The notes under the pieces were generated by a model. It was not told the DNA's origin and ran no database searches. It saw nothing but the letters and a program-made list of their open reading frames with translations. From contig NKIM01000022.1 of NCBI GenBank assembly GCA_002255955.1, positions 1 through 64,000 of the forward strand: 64,000 nt of DNA. The letters are read 5' to 3'. The DNA is from Burkholderiales bacterium PBB2 (GTDB lineage: Bacteria > Pseudomonadota > Gammaproteobacteria > Burkholderiales > Burkholderiaceae_C). Shown one piece after another: positions 27,817-36,341 of the stretch. Position numbers and translations under genes: made by a program. Position 1 is the stretch's first letter, and every line of letters starts with the position of its first letter.

Positions 27817-29420
27817 CGGCACTCGCTCCTCAGCGCTTCAGCCTGTGGGCCTCGGGCGGGTGGGCGCTGGCCATGGCGGCGCTGTTCCTGCTGCGCCTGG
27901 GCGCGGCGCCGCTCTTCGATGTGGACGAAGGTGCGTTTGCCGAGGCCTCGCGCGAGATGCTGGCCAGCGGCGATTGGCTCCACACCACGCTCAATGGCCG
28001 CGATCGTTTCGACAAACCGATCGGCGTCTACTGGCTGCAGGCCAGCAGCCTGGCCTTGTTCGGCATCAACGAGTTCGCGGCGCGCCTGCCCTCGGCCCTG
28101 TGCGGCCTGGGCTGGGTGCTGGCCCTGGCCGGCTTTGCCCGGCCGCGCTTTGGTGACGCGACTGCCATGTTTGCCGCCACGGCCCTGGGCAGCAGCCTGG
28201 GTGTGCTCTTGATCGGCCGCGCGGCCACCGCCGATGCGCTGCTCAACCTGCTCCTGGTGCTGACCCTGCTGGACCTGTGGCGGCATCTGGAGTCCTCGGC
28301 CGGCAGGCCCTGGGCGCTGCGTCGAGCGGCCTTGTGGGCGGGCCTGGGCGTGCTGACCAAGGGGCCGGTGGCGGTCTTGATTCCCTTCGCCACCTTGTTG
28401 CTTTGGCTGTGGCGCCAGCAGGGCTTGCGGGCTTTGCCGCGCAGCCTGTGGCGGACCCTGGCCGAGCCCGGCGCACTGGCGCTGTTCTTCCTCGCCTGGG
28501 CGCCCTGGTATGCCTATGCCTTGCAACGCCACGGCTGGGCCTTCATCGATGGATTTCTGTTGCAGCACAATCTGCAGCGCTTCAGCTCACCGCTGGAGGG
28601 CCATGGCGGAGGCCCTCTGTACTACCTGCTGATGCTGCCCCTGCTGAGCCTGCCCTGGACGCCGCTGCTGGCTGCGGCCCTGCTGCAGATCCGCCGGCAT
28701 TGGCAGCAGCCTTTGCCGAGCTTTCTGATCTGCTGGGCCGGCTTTGTGCTGGTGTTCTTTTCGCTGTCGGGCACCAAGCTGCCGCACTATGTGCTGTACG
28801 GCCTGACGCCCTGGCTACTCTTGGGCGCGATGTCCTTGAAGCCGCCCTTGAGCCGCGCCTGGCGCCTGGCACTTGCGCTGTCGGCCGCGGCGCTCTTGCT
28901 CTTGCTGGGCGGCTTGATGGCGGCGGCGGCTTCGGGCCGCTTGACGGCGGGCAAGACCGGTTTGTATGCCGAACTGATCGCCGCCGCGCCGGCCCTGCCG
29001 GGGCTGGCGCCCGCGCTGCTGGCCGTGTTGCTGGTGTTGCTGATGAGTCTCTGGCTCTGGCCACGGCTGAGCCTGCCCAAGGCGGCGCTGGGCACGGCCG
29101 TGCTCGCAGGTGGCTATTTGGTGGCCGTGATCGTGCCCTGGTGGGGTCAGGTCTTGCAGGGGCCGGTGCGGGCCGCTGCCCTGCAGGCGGCGCAGCGAGA
29201 TCCGTCATGGCCTGGCCAGGTCTGGCTCTGGCGCAGTCAGACCCCAAGCTTTGGGTTCTACCGTCAGCAGCCCACGCCCGGCCTGCCCGAGCCACGGCCC
29301 GGCGACTGGGTCTTCACCCGCGCCGATGAGCTGAAGAGCGCGCCGCCGGCTGCAGCCTACGACATCATCCGCCCCGGCCCGGGCTATGTGCTGCTGCGTT
29401 GGCGGACGGAGGCCCCATGA
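27813..29420 (+). CDS. ArnT-like glycosyltransferase, family 39
   Basis: The 535-residue integral membrane protein has the GT-C/PMT-2 pattern: a first periplasmic loop with the acidic motif DVDEGAFAEASREM, then RDRFDKPIGVYWLQ, followed by many hydrophobic helices. ArnT-type enzymes transfer a sugar from undecaprenyl phosphate to lipid A or another periplasmic acceptor. It overlaps the GT2 gene by 4 bp, so donor synthesis and transfer are coupled. The aminoarabinose synthesis genes (arnA, arnB, arnD) are not in the window, so the sugar need not be aminoarabinose. Confidence 0.88.
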   Translation: MTALAPQRFSLWASGGWALAMAALFLLRLGAAPLFDVDEGAFAEASREMLASGDWLHTTLNGRDRFDKPIGVYWLQASSLALFGINEFAARLPSALCGLGWVLALAGFARPRFGDATAMFAATALGSSLGVLLIGRAATADALLNLLLVLTLLDLWRHLESSAGRPWALRRAALWAGLGVLTKGPVAVLIPFATLLLWLWRQQGLRALPRSLWRTLAEPGALALFFLAWAPWYAYALQRHGWAFIDGFLLQHNLQRFSSPLEGHGGGPLYYLLMLPLLSLPWTPLLAAALLQIRRHWQQPLPSFLICWAGFVLVFFSLSGTKLPHYVLYGLTPWLLLGAMSLKPPLSRAWRLALALSAAALLLLLGGLMAAAASGRLTAGKTGLYAELIAAAPALPGLAPALLAVLLVLLMSLWLWPRLSLPKAALGTAVLAGGYLVAVIVPWWGQVLQGPVRAAALQAAQRDPSWPGQVWLWRSQTPSFGFYRQQPTPGLPEPRPGDWVFTRADELKSAPPAAAYDIIRPGPGYVLLRWRTEAP

Positions 29421-30154
29421 GCTTCTGGACCAGCCCACGCGCCCGCCATCGTGAGATGCGCGCTTTCCTCGTCTGTCTGGTCGCAGCCCTGGCGGTGTTC
29501 GCCGCCTGGCCGACGCTGGACCTGAGCCTCAGCCGCAGCTTGTATGCCGGCCAGTTTGTGCATGCGGACAAGGCCTGGGTTCGGGCCATGTACGAGGCCG
29601 TGCCCTGGTTGACCCGCGCGCTGGCCTTTTACCTGCTGCTGCGCTTGCTGGCGGGCCGTTGGCGTTTGTCGCGGCCGGTCTGGCGGCGGTTGTGGGTGAG
29701 CTTGCTGCTGCTGGTGCTGGTGGTTGGCGCCCTGGTCCATGGGCCGGTCAAGCAGTTCTGGTCGCGGCCTCGGCCGGTGCAGGTGCTGGAGTTTGGCGGC
29801 AGCGAGGCCTACAGCCCGCCGCTGGCGCCGGCCGGCTTGAACCCCGAGCGCAAGCGCTATTCCTTCGTCAGCGGCCATGCCGCCTCCGGCTTTGCCTTGC
29901 TGGCACCGGCCTTGTTCGCAGCGCCCGCGCGGCGGCGCTGGTGGGGGCGGGCGGCGCTGGGCCTGGGGCTGCTGATCGGCCTGGGCCGCATCTTGCAAGG
30001 CGGCCATTTCCTCAGCGATGTGCTGTTCGCCGGCTTGCTGGTCTGGGGCTCGGCCCTGTTGATTCGGCAGCTGTGGCTGCTGGGCGGCCTGCGCCGCGTG
30101 CGCCCGGCACAGGCACGGGCCTGGATTCAGAGTTGGAAGAAGAGAACGGTATGA
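29417..30154 (+). CDS. PAP2-family membrane phosphatase
   Basis: The 245-residue product has five or six hydrophobic helices and the PAP2 motifs KQFWSRPRP, SFVSGHAAS and GRILQGGHFLSD. Related enzymes are LpxE, which removes lipid A phosphates, LpxT, and undecaprenyl pyrophosphate phosphatases. A longer loop before the SGH motif (about 40 residues) is characteristic of the LpxE/PgpB-like group. It overlaps the ArnT-like gene and the next gene by ATGA. Being in one operon with a deacylase, a role on lipid A is plausible, but carrier recycling is equally possible. Confidence 0.88.
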   Translation: MSFWTSPRARHREMRAFLVCLVAALAVFAAWPTLDLSLSRSLYAGQFVHADKAWVRAMYEAVPWLTRALAFYLLLRLLAGRWRLSRPVWRRLWVSLLLLVLVVGALVHGPVKQFWSRPRPVQVLEFGGSEAYSPPLAPAGLNPERKRYSFVSGHAASGFALLAPALFAAPARRRWWGRAALGLGLLIGLGRILQGGHFLSDVLFAGLLVWGSALLIRQLWLLGGLRRVRPAQARAWIQSWKKRTV

Positions 30155-30810
30155 CACGAGTTTCGAAAGGTCTGGCCGCCAGCCTGGCCCTGCTGCTGTG
30201 CAGTGCTCATGGCTGGGCCCAGGCCGAAGAAAGAGCCGCCCTCAAATCCATGGCCGTGGGCGGCAGCCTGATGAGCTGGGCCTGGCTGGCTTGGCAGGAT
30301 GCGCCGATTGACTCGGCCTTGTGCGCGAATCAGGGTCCGCGCGGCCTGCGTTTCGATGCCGCCAAGGACCGCGAGCTGCGCGCCGCCAGCCTGGGCTGGC
30401 GCCTGGGCGAATGCATGGCCTGGCGTTCTCAGTCCAGCGCCCTCAGCCTGCAGCTGGCGCCACGTCTGCAAGTCGGGGCCTGGCAGGCCAGCCGCGGCGC
30501 GGCCTCGCGCCACCTGGTCGATGCGGCCTTCATCCCGGCCCTGCGCTGGGACCTGGGAGCGCCGGCGGCGGGCCTGCGCCTCGATCTCGAACTGGGCATC
30601 GGCGCCGGCTTCATCAGCCACAGCCGCATCGGCGCGCGTCAGAAGAGCACGAACTTCCAGTTCTTCGACGTCATGGGCCTGGGCCTGCGCAGCGCCGATG
30701 CGCGCTGGCGCCTGAGCCTGGACTACCGCCATGTGAGCAATGCCGACATCCGCAAGCCCAACCAGGCGGTGGACTTCATCGGTCTGAGTGTGGAAGTCCC
30801 CATGCCTTGA
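30151..30810 (+). CDS. PagL-like lipid A 3-O-deacylase (acyloxyacyl hydrolase)
   Basis: The 219-residue product has a signal peptide (GLAASLALLLCSAHGWAQA) and an eight-strand-barrel-like outer-membrane domain. The C-terminal DYRHVSNADIRKPNQAVDF matches the PagL active-site segment, with catalytic His and Ser side by side (HVS in place of HYS) and Asn. PagL removes the 3-O acyl chain from lipid A and lowers its stimulatory power. It is longer than Pseudomonas PagL (about 170 residues). It ends the five-gene unit, its ATG overlapping the PAP2 stop. Confidence 0.85.
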   Translation: MTRVSKGLAASLALLLCSAHGWAQAEERAALKSMAVGGSLMSWAWLAWQDAPIDSALCANQGPRGLRFDAAKDRELRAASLGWRLGECMAWRSQSSALSLQLAPRLQVGAWQASRGAASRHLVDAAFIPALRWDLGAPAAGLRLDLELGIGAGFISHSRIGARQKSTNFQFFDVMGLGLRSADARWRLSLDYRHVSNADIRKPNQAVDFIGLSVEVPMP

Positions 30811-30855
30811 GTCGCCGGGGCGGGCCACAATCCGGCCCACACAGGAGACTTCGCG

Positions 30856-32478
30856 ATGCAGGCTTTCGACTGGCAGAACCCTTACCCGAGCACACGCAGC
30901 CCGCTGTTCGCGCGCAATATCGTGTCCACCTCGCACCCGCTGGCCGCGCAAGCGGGCTTGCGCATCTTGGCCCAGGGCGGCAATGCGGTCGATGCGGCGA
31001 TTGCCACGGCCGCTTGCATGACCCTGGTCGAACCCTGCAGCAATGGCCTGGGCTCGGACGCGTTCTGCATCCTTTGGGACGGCCAGCAGCTGCACGGCCT
31101 CAATGCCTCGGGCACGGCGCCCCAGGCCTGGACGCCCGAGCATTTCTTCAAGACCTACGGCGCGGATGCGAAAACCCCGCCCAAACGTGGCTGGGGCGGC
31201 GTGACCGTGCCCGGCGCGGTGGCCGGCTGGGTGGCTTTGAGCGATCGGTTTGGCAAGCTGCCCTTTGCCGATCTGATGGCGCCGGCCATCGAGATCGCCG
31301 AGCGCGGCTATGCCGTACCGGTGGTGGTCCAGAGCAAATGGGCCATGGCGGCGGAGCTGGCCGACCTGACCAGCCAGCCCGGCTTTGCCGAAGCCTTCTT
31401 GCCGCGCGGCCGCGCGCCCCAGGTGGGCGAGCTGTTCAAGTTCCCGGCGGCAGCGCGCACCTTGCGCCTGATTGCCGAGAGCAAGGGCGAGGCGTTTTAT
31501 CGCGGCGAGGTGGCCGCGGCCGTTGAGGCCTTTGCGCGCAGCACCGGCGGCGCCATCACCGCGGCCGACTTTGCGGCCTACCAGCCCGAGTGGGTGACGC
31601 CGATTTCGCAAAGCTATGCCGGCCACGAGCTGCACGAGATCCCGCCCAATGGCCAGGGCATTGCCGCCCTGATCGCTCTGGGCATCCTCAAGCACCGCGA
31701 CCTGCGCCGCCATGCGGTGGACAGCGTGGCCGGCCAGCATCTGCAGATCGAGGCCATGAAGCTGGCCTTCGCCGATGTGTACCGTTATGTCTCCGACCCG
31801 CGCAGCATGGATGTGAGCACGGCGGAGTTGCTGGACGAGCAGTACCTGGCCCGCCGTGCGGCCTTGATCGACCCGAATCGTGCCCAGGATTTCCAGTGCG
31901 GCAACCCGGTCAAGGGCGGCACCATCTACCTGACTGCAGCCGACGAGAACGGCATGATGGTCAGCTTCATCCAGAGCAATTACATGGGCTTTGGCTCCGG
32001 CCTCGTGCTGCCCGGTTACGGCGTGTCCTTGCAGAACCGGGGCCACTGCTTCACCCTGGAAGCAGGCCACCCGAACGTGGTCGCGCCCGGCAAGCGCCCC
32101 TTCCACACCATCATTCCGGCCTTCCTGACCCAGAACGGTCGGCCCGTCATGAGCTACGGCGTGATGGGCGGCAATATGCAGCCGCAAGGCCATATGCAGA
32201 CTCTGGTGCGCATGCTGGACTATGGCCAGCAGCCACAGACCGCCTGCGACGCGCCGCGCTGGCGCTTCAACGAAGGCCTGTCGCTCAATGTCGAGCCGCA
32301 CATGCCGGCGGCCACGGTGGCCGGCCTGCGTGATTTGGGCCACCAGATTGGCGACATCCACGACAGCTATCAAGACTTCGGCGCCGGTCAGTTCATCTGG
32401 CGCCTGGGCGACCCGGCGGTGGAAGGATACGTGGCCGCCAGTGATCCGCGCCGCGACGGCGCCGCGGTGGGCTTCTGA
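30856..32478 (+). CDS. Gamma-glutamyltransferase family protein
   Basis: The 540-residue protein is a Ntn-hydrolase precursor of the GGT family (GGNAVDAAIATAACMTLVEP; NGLGSDAFCILWDG; PPNGQGIAALIALGIL). Autocleavage would occur before the Thr in KGGTIYLTAADENG, giving a small subunit with SFIQSNYMGFGSGLVLPGYG. No signal peptide is visible, so it is probably cytoplasmic, unlike classical periplasmic glutathione-degrading Ggt. This subgroup has been linked to other gamma-glutamyl or amidase substrates, so the substrate is uncertain. An AGGAGA site precedes the ATG. Confidence 0.9.
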   Translation: MQAFDWQNPYPSTRSPLFARNIVSTSHPLAAQAGLRILAQGGNAVDAAIATAACMTLVEPCSNGLGSDAFCILWDGQQLHGLNASGTAPQAWTPEHFFKTYGADAKTPPKRGWGGVTVPGAVAGWVALSDRFGKLPFADLMAPAIEIAERGYAVPVVVQSKWAMAAELADLTSQPGFAEAFLPRGRAPQVGELFKFPAAARTLRLIAESKGEAFYRGEVAAAVEAFARSTGGAITAADFAAYQPEWVTPISQSYAGHELHEIPPNGQGIAALIALGILKHRDLRRHAVDSVAGQHLQIEAMKLAFADVYRYVSDPRSMDVSTAELLDEQYLARRAALIDPNRAQDFQCGNPVKGGTIYLTAADENGMMVSFIQSNYMGFGSGLVLPGYGVSLQNRGHCFTLEAGHPNVVAPGKRPFHTIIPAFLTQNGRPVMSYGVMGGNMQPQGHMQTLVRMLDYGQQPQTACDAPRWRFNEGLSLNVEPHMPAATVAGLRDLGHQIGDIHDSYQDFGAGQFIWRLGDPAVEGYVAASDPRRDGAAVGF

Positions 32479-32510
32479 AACGAGGGTCAGGTCTTGCCCG
32501 CGTGCCGACC

Positions 32511-33386
32511 ATGCCAGGCCTGATCGAGCGCCTGTCCCTGGGCTGGCAGACCGATCTGATCTTTGCCCGCTTCGACGGGCAGGTGATCGAGCGGCCCGAT
32601 TGCCTGGTGCTGCGCATGCCCGGCAACCCGCTGTTTTACTGGGGCAATGCCTTGATCCTGCCCGAGCCGCCGCGCGATACCGAGCTGACGCATTGGCTGC
32701 AGCGCTTCGAAGAGGAGGTGGGCCAGCACACGCGCGAGTCCGGCCATGTGGCCATCGGCTTTGATGCGGCCGCGCCGCATGAGCCGCTCCTGAGCTGGGC
32801 AGCGGCCGGCTTCGAGATCTTTGGCAGCGCCACCCTGGCCGTGACGGCCGTGGCCTGGCGCCGCCCGCAGCGGGCTTTGGCGCCCGAGTTCCACATCCGC
32901 GCGCTGGACCTGAGGCAGGAGGGTGAACTGGCCGCCGTGCTCGATCTGCAGTGCGAAAGCAATGACGCGGGCTACGAGCCCTTCGGCTATCGCGTGCACC
33001 GCGAGCGCCAGATGCGCCGCTATGCCGCGATGCAGGTGGCTGGGCTGGGTGCATGGTTCGCCGTCTTCGCAGGCGAGCAGTTGGTGGCCGATTGCGGCCT
33101 GTTCCGTGCCACGCAGATCGGCCGGCCCGAGTTGGGCCGCTTTCAGCATGTCGGCACGCACCCGGCCTGGCGGCGCCGCGGCCTGTGCACGGCCTTGATC
33201 GATGCGGTGGTGGTGCAGGGCCTGCAGGCCTGGGGGCTGGAGCGCCTGGTCATGTGTGCCGACCCGGACGATGTGGCCATCGGCATCTACGAATCGCTGG
33301 GCTTTTCGCGCGCGCTGGCTGGCGATGTACGGGCCATCTGCGCGCAAAGAAGACCGACCCGGGACCAGGTGTCGAAACAGCTTTGA
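32511..33386 (+). CDS. GNAT family N-acetyltransferase
   Basis: The 291-residue product has a C-terminal GNAT fold (about residues 130-280) with the acetyl-CoA loop in VGTHPAWRRRGLCTALIDAV and the motif-B region AIGIYESLGFSRA. The first 120 residues (FYWGNALILPEPP) form a second, degenerate acetyltransferase-like half. The acceptor is unknown. A GTG at 32502 with AGG at better spacing is an alternative start that would add three residues. The gene follows the GGT gene by 32 bp and may share its transcript. Confidence 0.85.
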   Translation: MPGLIERLSLGWQTDLIFARFDGQVIERPDCLVLRMPGNPLFYWGNALILPEPPRDTELTHWLQRFEEEVGQHTRESGHVAIGFDAAAPHEPLLSWAAAGFEIFGSATLAVTAVAWRRPQRALAPEFHIRALDLRQEGELAAVLDLQCESNDAGYEPFGYRVHRERQMRRYAAMQVAGLGAWFAVFAGEQLVADCGLFRATQIGRPELGRFQHVGTHPAWRRRGLCTALIDAVVVQGLQAWGLERLVMCADPDDVAIGIYESLGFSRALAGDVRAICAQRRPTRDQVSKQL

Positions 33387-33433
33387 GGGTTCGCGCTGCG
33401 CCCCCGAGCTGCAGGGGGCGTGACCTCATGCAC

Positions 33434-33463
33434 TTGCCCGGCGTCATGGCCCGCTGTTAGCAT
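33434..33463 (+). promoter_or_regulatory. Possible promoter before the MFS leader
   Basis: TTGCCC (33434-33439) and TAGCAT (33458-33463) are spaced by 18 bp. The transcript would start near 33470, leaving a long leader before the MFS gene at 33804. Confidence 0.35.
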
Positions 33464-33488
33464 GGCCGCTCTTGATTCAAATCAGACC

Positions 33489-33593
33489 ATGACCAAGCTC
33501 CTCGACCGCACCCGACGACGCACACCCCGTGCGGCGCTCGCCTGCGTGAGAGTCGCAGCCTGGCCCCAGGCTGCCGCCGACTGCCCGCATTGA
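33489..33593 (+). CDS. Possible arginine-rich leader peptide of the MFS gene
   Basis: A 34-codon frame begins about 20 bp after the proposed transcription start. It encodes an Arg-rich stretch (DRTRRRTPRAALACVRV) that uses the rare codons CGA, CGA and AGA. No clear ribosome-binding site precedes its ATG. It may be a translated leader acting on the downstream transporter gene, or a chance frame. Confidence 0.3.
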   Translation: MTKLLDRTRRRTPRAALACVRVAAWPQAAADCPH

Positions 33594-33803
33594 CGCGGCG
33601 CTGTTTCGGTTTTCTCCCCCCTCGGTGAGCCGCCGTGCCTTTGATTTGCCGGCCTGCTTCTTCGCTTCAAGCTCACCCTGTTCTGTCTTCTCTCGTGTGT
33701 TTCCCGCGTTTCGCCACCTTGGCGGAGTGCCCTGGTGTTGCCCCTGACCCCGCCCTGCGCGCGGGAGCCAGCACACCGGGAACCGTTTCGGAGTGTCTCT
33801 CTC
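33594..33803 (+). other. Pyrimidine-rich untranslated leader of the MFS gene
   Basis: This 210-bp region is C- and T-rich and poor in G on the plus strand, most clearly at 33606-33715 (blocks such as TTTTCTCCCCCC and TTCTGTCTTCTCTC). Such RNA is a typical Rho loading site. A small inverted repeat, CGCCACCTTGGCG, follows near 33712. Confidence 0.4.
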
Positions 33804-35195
33804 ATGGCTTCCCGCTTTTTTGCGTCCCTGTCGCGCCCGGGCCTCTGGCCGGGCTTGTTGTTCGAGCGAATGCGCCGCCTGCTGACCCTGCCGCCTGGCG
33901 ATCTGCTGCGTGACGCGATCTACCGCCGGCTCTGGACTTCCATCCTGATCAGCTCCCTGGGCGGGCAGATCACGATGCTGGCCCTGCCGCTGACGGCGGC
34001 CGTGCTGCTCAATGCCAGCCCCACGCAGATGGGTTTGTTGACCTCGATGGAGATCGCGCCCTTTGTGCTGTTCTCCCTGCCCGGCGGGGTCTGGCTGGAC
34101 CGCGTGCGCAAGCTGCCGGTGTATGTCTTCGGCGAGGCTTTTCTGGGCCTGGCCGTGGCCACCGTGCCCCTGGCCGCCTGGATGGGCTGGCTGACCATGG
34201 GCTGGCTCTATGTGGTGGGCTTTGTGCTCGGCACGGTCTACACCATCGCTGGCAGTGCCGCACAAATCGTGCTGACCCAGGTGGTCAGCCGCGACCGCCT
34301 GGTCGAGGCCCATGCCAAGAACGCGCTGGCCTCCAGCGGCGCCGAAGTGGCCGGCCCCGGCGTGGCCGGCGTGCTGATCAAGCTCTTGGGCGCGCCCATG
34401 GCCCTGGCGGTGGATGCCTTTCTGGTGCTGATCTCGGCCCTGATCCTGCGCGGCATCAAGGTCCAGGAGCAGCTGGCGCCGAGCGGGCAGGCCGATTTCT
34501 GGCGCGACCTCAAGGCCGGCGTGCAGTTCGTGCGCGAGCGTGCGCTGCTGGTCAGCCTGGCCTGCACCGTGGGCAGCTGGCAGCTTTGCTACAACGCGGC
34601 CCAAGTGGTGCAGATCCTGTTCGCCACCCGCAGCTTGGGGCTGAGCGCGCAAGAGGTGGGCCTGAGCTATGTGGCCCTGGGAGCCGGCACGGTGCTGGCC
34701 AGCGTGTTCGGTCACCGCATCAGTGCCAAGGTCGGGCCGGGCCCTTGCTTGGTGCTGGGCGTGGCCAGCTCGGGCTTCGGCTGGCTGCTGCTCGGTCTGA
34801 TGCCGGCCAATGCCTGGGGCGTGGCAGCCTTTGCCTTCATGCTCTTCATGTTCGGCGTCGGTGCGGTGCTGATCTTCATCAACTTCCTGTCGCTGCGCCA
34901 GGCCGTCACACCGGCGCCCATGCTGGGTCGAATGACCAGCACCATGCGCTGGTTGATCTTGATTCCGGCCGGCCCGGGTGCGCTGCTGGGCGGCTGGCTC
35001 GGTGAGCATGTGGGCCTGCGTTCCTCGCTGCTGTTCGCGGGCGTGGGCGCGCTCTGCCTGGCCTTGATCGCCTGGCGCCACCCGGTCATTCGCGATGTGC
35101 GCGAGCTGCCCAAGGCCGAGGATCTGGAAGACCAGAACCCGCAAGGCGTGGCCGGCGCCAGCGGCCTGGCGTTGGACCTGGGGCCGAACAAATGA
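33804..35195 (+). CDS. MFS transporter
   Basis: The 463-residue protein has about twelve hydrophobic helices and the MFS loop 2-3 motif in the form GGVWLDRVRKLPVY. It resembles the macrolide/multidrug-efflux branch (LWTSILISSLGGQITMLALP; LSAQEVGLSYVALGAGTVLA). The ATG at 33804 follows a GGAGTG site; a longer frame from 33735 lacks one. The last 30 residues are a polar tail. It overlaps the next GNAT gene by ATGA, so exporter and acetyltransferase are co-translated, a combination that would fit resistance to a small toxic molecule. The substrate is unknown. Confidence 0.9.
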   Translation: MASRFFASLSRPGLWPGLLFERMRRLLTLPPGDLLRDAIYRRLWTSILISSLGGQITMLALPLTAAVLLNASPTQMGLLTSMEIAPFVLFSLPGGVWLDRVRKLPVYVFGEAFLGLAVATVPLAAWMGWLTMGWLYVVGFVLGTVYTIAGSAAQIVLTQVVSRDRLVEAHAKNALASSGAEVAGPGVAGVLIKLLGAPMALAVDAFLVLISALILRGIKVQEQLAPSGQADFWRDLKAGVQFVRERALLVSLACTVGSWQLCYNAAQVVQILFATRSLGLSAQEVGLSYVALGAGTVLASVFGHRISAKVGPGPCLVLGVASSGFGWLLLGLMPANAWGVAAFAFMLFMFGVGAVLIFINFLSLRQAVTPAPMLGRMTSTMRWLILIPAGPGALLGGWLGEHVGLRSSLLFAGVGALCLALIAWRHPVIRDVRELPKAEDLEDQNPQGVAGASGLALDLGPNK

Positions 35196-35803
35196 GCGAG
35201 GCAAGACCTGACCCCGCCGTTTCTGGGTCGGCAGTGCCCGACCCCATCCTGATCGAAGTGCCCGAGACGATCAGCACCGAGCGCCTGCTGCTGGCCGCGC
35301 CGCGGCCCGGCATCGGCCCGGCTCTGAGCGTGGCCGTGGCCGAGTCCATCGGCCTGCTCAGCCCCTGGATGCCCTGGGCCCAGCAGGTGCCCAGCTTTGA
35401 AGAATCCGAAGCGGTGGCACGCCGCCAGCAGGCCGACTTCATCGCCCGCCGCGATCTTTGCTACCAGATCTACGACCGCGCGCCCGAAGGCCGCCGCCTG
35501 CTCGGCGGCATCGGCCTGCACCGCATGGACTGGACCGTGCGCCGCTTCGAGATCGGTTACTGGCTGCGCGCCAGCGCCCAGGGCCAGGGCTTCATGAGCG
35601 AGGCCGTGACGGCCCTGAGTCGCATGGCCTTCGAGCAGCTGCGCGCCCGTCGGGTGGAGATTCGCATGGACGAGACCAACCTCGCCAGCCGCGCCGTGGC
35701 CGAACGCTGCGGCTTCGAGCTCGAAGGCATCTTGCGCTGCGACAGCCTGTCGCCGCAGGGGGAGCCGAGGAACACTTGCGTGTACGCACGCCTGGGCCTG
35801 TGA
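35192..35803 (+). CDS. RimJ/RimL-type GNAT acetyltransferase
   Basis: The 203-residue protein has the GNAT_3 pattern of ribosomal-protein acetyltransferases (ISTERLLLAAPRPGIGPALS; GYWLRASAQGQGFMSEAVTA; RVEIRMDETNLASRAVAERC; GFELEGILRCD). RimJ/RimL relatives acetylate protein N-termini, and several relatives inactivate drugs or peptides. Its start overlaps the stop of the MFS exporter gene. The acceptor cannot be told from sequence. Confidence 0.9.
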   Translation: MSEARPDPAVSGSAVPDPILIEVPETISTERLLLAAPRPGIGPALSVAVAESIGLLSPWMPWAQQVPSFEESEAVARRQQADFIARRDLCYQIYDRAPEGRRLLGGIGLHRMDWTVRRFEIGYWLRASAQGQGFMSEAVTALSRMAFEQLRARRVEIRMDETNLASRAVAERCGFELEGILRCDSLSPQGEPRNTCVYARLGL

Positions 35804-35806
35804 TCG

Positions 35807-36274
35807 ATGAGCGCTTCGGAATCGATCCGTTTTGACATGAGCGGCCCGCCGGACGCGGTGGCCTTTCAGCGGCTGTACGACAGCACCGGCTGGGCCGGAG
35901 GCGTGGAGCGGGAACCTTTGTTTTATGCGCGCGCCCTGGCGGGTTCCTGGGCGCAGTGTGCGGCCTATGCCGGTGAGGAATTGGTGGGCTTCGGGCGGGT
36001 GATTTCCGATGGTGTCTTGCATGCCTTCATCACCGAGATGATCGTGCTTCCGGCCTGGCAGGGGCAGGGCCTGGGCTCTCAGCTGCTCGATCGCCTGGTT
36101 CAGCATTGCCTGCAGCGGGGCCTGCGCGACATCCAGCTCTTCTGCGCCGAGGGCAAGCAGGGCTTTTACGAGAAGGGCGGCTTCACGCCGCGGCTGCCGG
36201 GCCGACCGGGCATGCAGTACACGCGATGTGCTGAGGCCTCTGAATCGCCCGAATCGCCAGCATCTCCTGAATAG
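35807..36274 (+). CDS. GNAT family N-acetyltransferase, small
   Basis: The 155-residue single-domain protein has a GNAT core (LVGFGRVISDGVLHAFITEM; VLPAWQGQGLGSQLLDRLVQ with the acetyl-CoA loop QGQGLG; GFYEKGGFTPR). It begins 3 bp after the preceding acetyltransferase, so it belongs to the same transcript. A Ser/Glu/Pro repeat closes the C-terminus. The acceptor is unknown. Confidence 0.9.
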   Translation: MSASESIRFDMSGPPDAVAFQRLYDSTGWAGGVEREPLFYARALAGSWAQCAAYAGEELVGFGRVISDGVLHAFITEMIVLPAWQGQGLGSQLLDRLVQHCLQRGLRDIQLFCAEGKQGFYEKGGFTPRLPGRPGMQYTRCAEASESPESPASPE

Positions 36275-36341
36275 CCCCGGCCCAGCGCGGCCATGCCTGC
36301 GAACCTATGCTGCTCGCTGAGCGCTTCAAGGACCCGCAGGC

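Noticed and set aside
27813-29420. True ArnT for 4-amino-4-deoxy-L-arabinose
   Set aside because: The arnA, arnB and arnD genes are missing from the operon, so only a general ArnT-like function is claimed.
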